Below the pieces are notes generated by a model that saw only the letters and a list, made by a program, of their open reading frames with translations, did no database searches and was not told the origin of the DNA. The position numbers and the translations under genes are program-made. Positions 62,430 to 64,000 of a stretch of DNA of 64,000 nt are shown here, piece by piece (within the stretch, counting starts at the first letter, position 1; each line of letters opens with the position of its first letter). The stretch is from Symbiodinium natans (lineage: Eukaryota; Sar; Dinophyceae; Suessiales; Symbiodiniaceae). Location: positions 246,001 through 310,000 of the forward strand of contig CAJNDS010002513.1 of the NCBI GenBank assembly GCA_905221605.1, given 5' to 3'.

Positions 62430-63030
62430 AGGCATAAGTGAGGGTGTAAGGTTTAGCGTTTAGTCTTTTTAGCTTGCGGCTTCTAGCTAGGGCTTATCGC
62501 GTTTAAGCTTAGTTATGGGTTGAGCTGTGAAAAACTCTACTTTGCATGTCATCTCAGAATTATCCGGCTGTAGCTTTGGGGTCCATTTTTTTCGGGTTTT
62601 CGGCATTCAGTTCTAAGGTTTCGTTTAAGACACTCAACGCCCGACCCCAAGCCCGCCCGTGCGTAATCTTCGAATCCTGTAATTTTCTAAGCTTTTCAAG
62701 CCATTTGCGGCTTGAACAAATGCTTTTTTCAAGTCGCTTGCGATTTGCAAAAATGCTTTTTCGGACCAGTTGAAAATGCTCAGCAGCAAAGAGTATGACC
62801 AAGGGATCCTTTGCAACGGGCCCAAACCGACTTGGAGCTTAATCAGCGCCCAGCGGGACGAGGACAAGTGTGACACCGCATCTGCACGCAGCTGCCCGAT
62901 AGGAGTTCCAGCTTCACACGTTGCGTTGGGAAGCTTCAGTTTGCTTCAGACAAGTGCAAATTGGCGCGCCCCTGAGGGGGATGGGGGCCGGATGCGACTG
63001 TTGCATCAGTGCAGCTCGTACCACAGAGCA
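62430..63030. other. Stretch without a gene
   Basis: Short frames only. A phrase AATGCTTTTT(C)...GCGATTTG recurs as a ~35-bp near-duplicate at about 62700-62765. Confidence 0.5.
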
Positions 63031-63032
63031 AC

Positions 63033-63262
63033 CTTACGTACCCCTTCAGCTCAAAACCACCCTAAACCCTCTCTATACTAAGATATAACTTCACAGTTTC
63101 GGTAGCATGCTATTTTCCTTTATACTTACGAGATGTGTCTCTAAACAAAACCTTCTGGCTTACCTACCCCTCCAACTCAAAACAATCCTACACCCTCTCG
63201 CTATATTAAGATATAGCAGCACAGGTCCCGTAACATGCTATGGCATTTCTTCTTGGGAGACG
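63033..63262 (+). repeat. Diverged tandem duplication, period about 130 bp
   Basis: The first copy (about 63033-63137) and second copy (about 63164-63262) share CCCCTTCAGCTCAAAAC versus CCCCTCCAACTCAAAAC. They also share a CTATACTAAGATATA-type core and a GTAGCATGCTAT/GTAACATGCTAT core. Both end near GAGATGTGTCTC versus GGGAGACGCAC. Confidence 0.7.
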
Positions 63263-63555
63263 CACGACCACCTGAAGCACCCTGAAAACAATACTTTTTT
63301 GTAGTAAGGATGTGATACCCAGTTGCTTTGGACGAATGTCATATAAGACCTTATGTGCTTGTGAGTCTTGCGGTTTATGGGAAAATGAGCATTTTCTTGA
63401 GAAATCATACATGTTGGGAGACTTGTGGGGAACATTGACAGCAAGATACTTGCGAGCAATTACTAGCAGCCTGTTGGAAAGGCTCAGGAAATAGTGAAAA
63501 GATATTTGCTCACAGTATTCTCGCGTCCCCGGGACTTACAGTAAATGATTTCTTC

Positions 63556-63975
63556 GCATCACCCTATACCATATAGGGTTTAAACCCTAAAGGGCTTACC
63601 CCATGAGGGTTTTAGAGATAAACCCTGAAGCCCTAAACCTTTAAACCCTAAAGGGTTTAATGGTATACAAATCTAAGGTCTGGGCATGTATACCTTCAGC
63701 GCCTATAGGGTTAAAGCCTTTGAACCTTTTAGAGCCTTATGGTGTTACCCTAAAGGGTTTAGGGTTAAGGGTTTGAATGTTTCAACCTGAATCCCTAAGG
63801 ATTGAACTCTATGGGCTTAGGTTTAAATGCCTAAATCTTAAACGCGAAGCCTTTAAACCTTAACCTTAACCCTGTAGGTTTAAAGCTTAAGGGTTTGGGC
63901 CTAATTGCTTGACCCGACAGGGTTTCGGGGGGCTTCTCTTTAAAACCCTAAACCCTTAACCGATAGTTTTTCTTG
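63556..63975. repeat. Degenerate telomere-like region with both orientations
   Basis: Dense GGGTTTA and TAAACCC words occur in both orientations, often face to face, for example AGGGTTTAAACCCT at about 63576. CCCTAAAGGG-type palindromes recur. There is no tandem regularity. It extends to near the right edge. The preceding 63263-63555 holds no gene. Confidence 0.8.
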
Positions 63976-64000
63976 CTTCAGAGCATATGAATAGGAATCA

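Overview
The window looks like nuclear DNA of a dinoflagellate. Four things suggest this. The coding signal is split into very small exons over several kb. The splice donors I could place are GC or GA, each paired with AG|G acceptors. TTTAGGG/CCCTAAA telomere-type repeats lie in internal positions. A 13-nt match to the dinoflagellate spliced-leader core sits beside a retroelement fragment. The species cannot be named from the sequence. Every protein-coding signal I can support reads on the minus strand.

Layout. 1-21 kb is sparse. It holds a two-exon ubiquitin-like fragment (3.9-4.2 kb), membrane-protein exon candidates (7.6-12 kb, 16.7-17.3 kb), simple repeats, an AT-rich satellite-like block (13.1-14.6 kb), a long inverted repeat (14.6-14.9 kb) and telomere-like arrays. 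21.2-28.7 kb carries a single-domain voltage-gated cation channel gene with C-terminal EF-hands, read through at least 14 small exons. 30.8-31.5 kb holds the EF-hand end of a second copy with fewer introns. A third copy of one of its exons is at 38.0 kb. Between these are a decayed reverse-transcriptase remnant (32.2-32.9 kb), a 3-kb GT/GC-rich repeat tract (33.3-36.4 kb) and a recombinase-like remnant (36.9-37.8 kb).

38.0-62.4 kb is an array of at least five related non-LTR retrotransposons, all on the minus strand. The family layout is: conserved N-terminal domain, OTU-type cysteine protease, repeated W-x-P-x-x-T-P motif, two zinc fingers, a C-x2-C element, a 2A-like ...NPGP motif, an AP-endonuclease-like (EEP) domain, a reverse transcriptase with FVDD/YVDD, and a C-terminal zinc knuckle. 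Copy A is nearly intact, with one frameshift inside the endonuclease. Copy B is 5'-truncated with one frameshift. Copy D/C is decayed, split by a 1.1-kb insertion that carries a TTTAGGG array, and cut off by B. Copy F is heavily decayed and loses its reverse transcriptase where D begins. Copy G is an internally deleted fragment.

No rRNA, tRNA, CRISPR array, prokaryotic operon or origin was seen. Many long open frames in the window are low-complexity artefacts.
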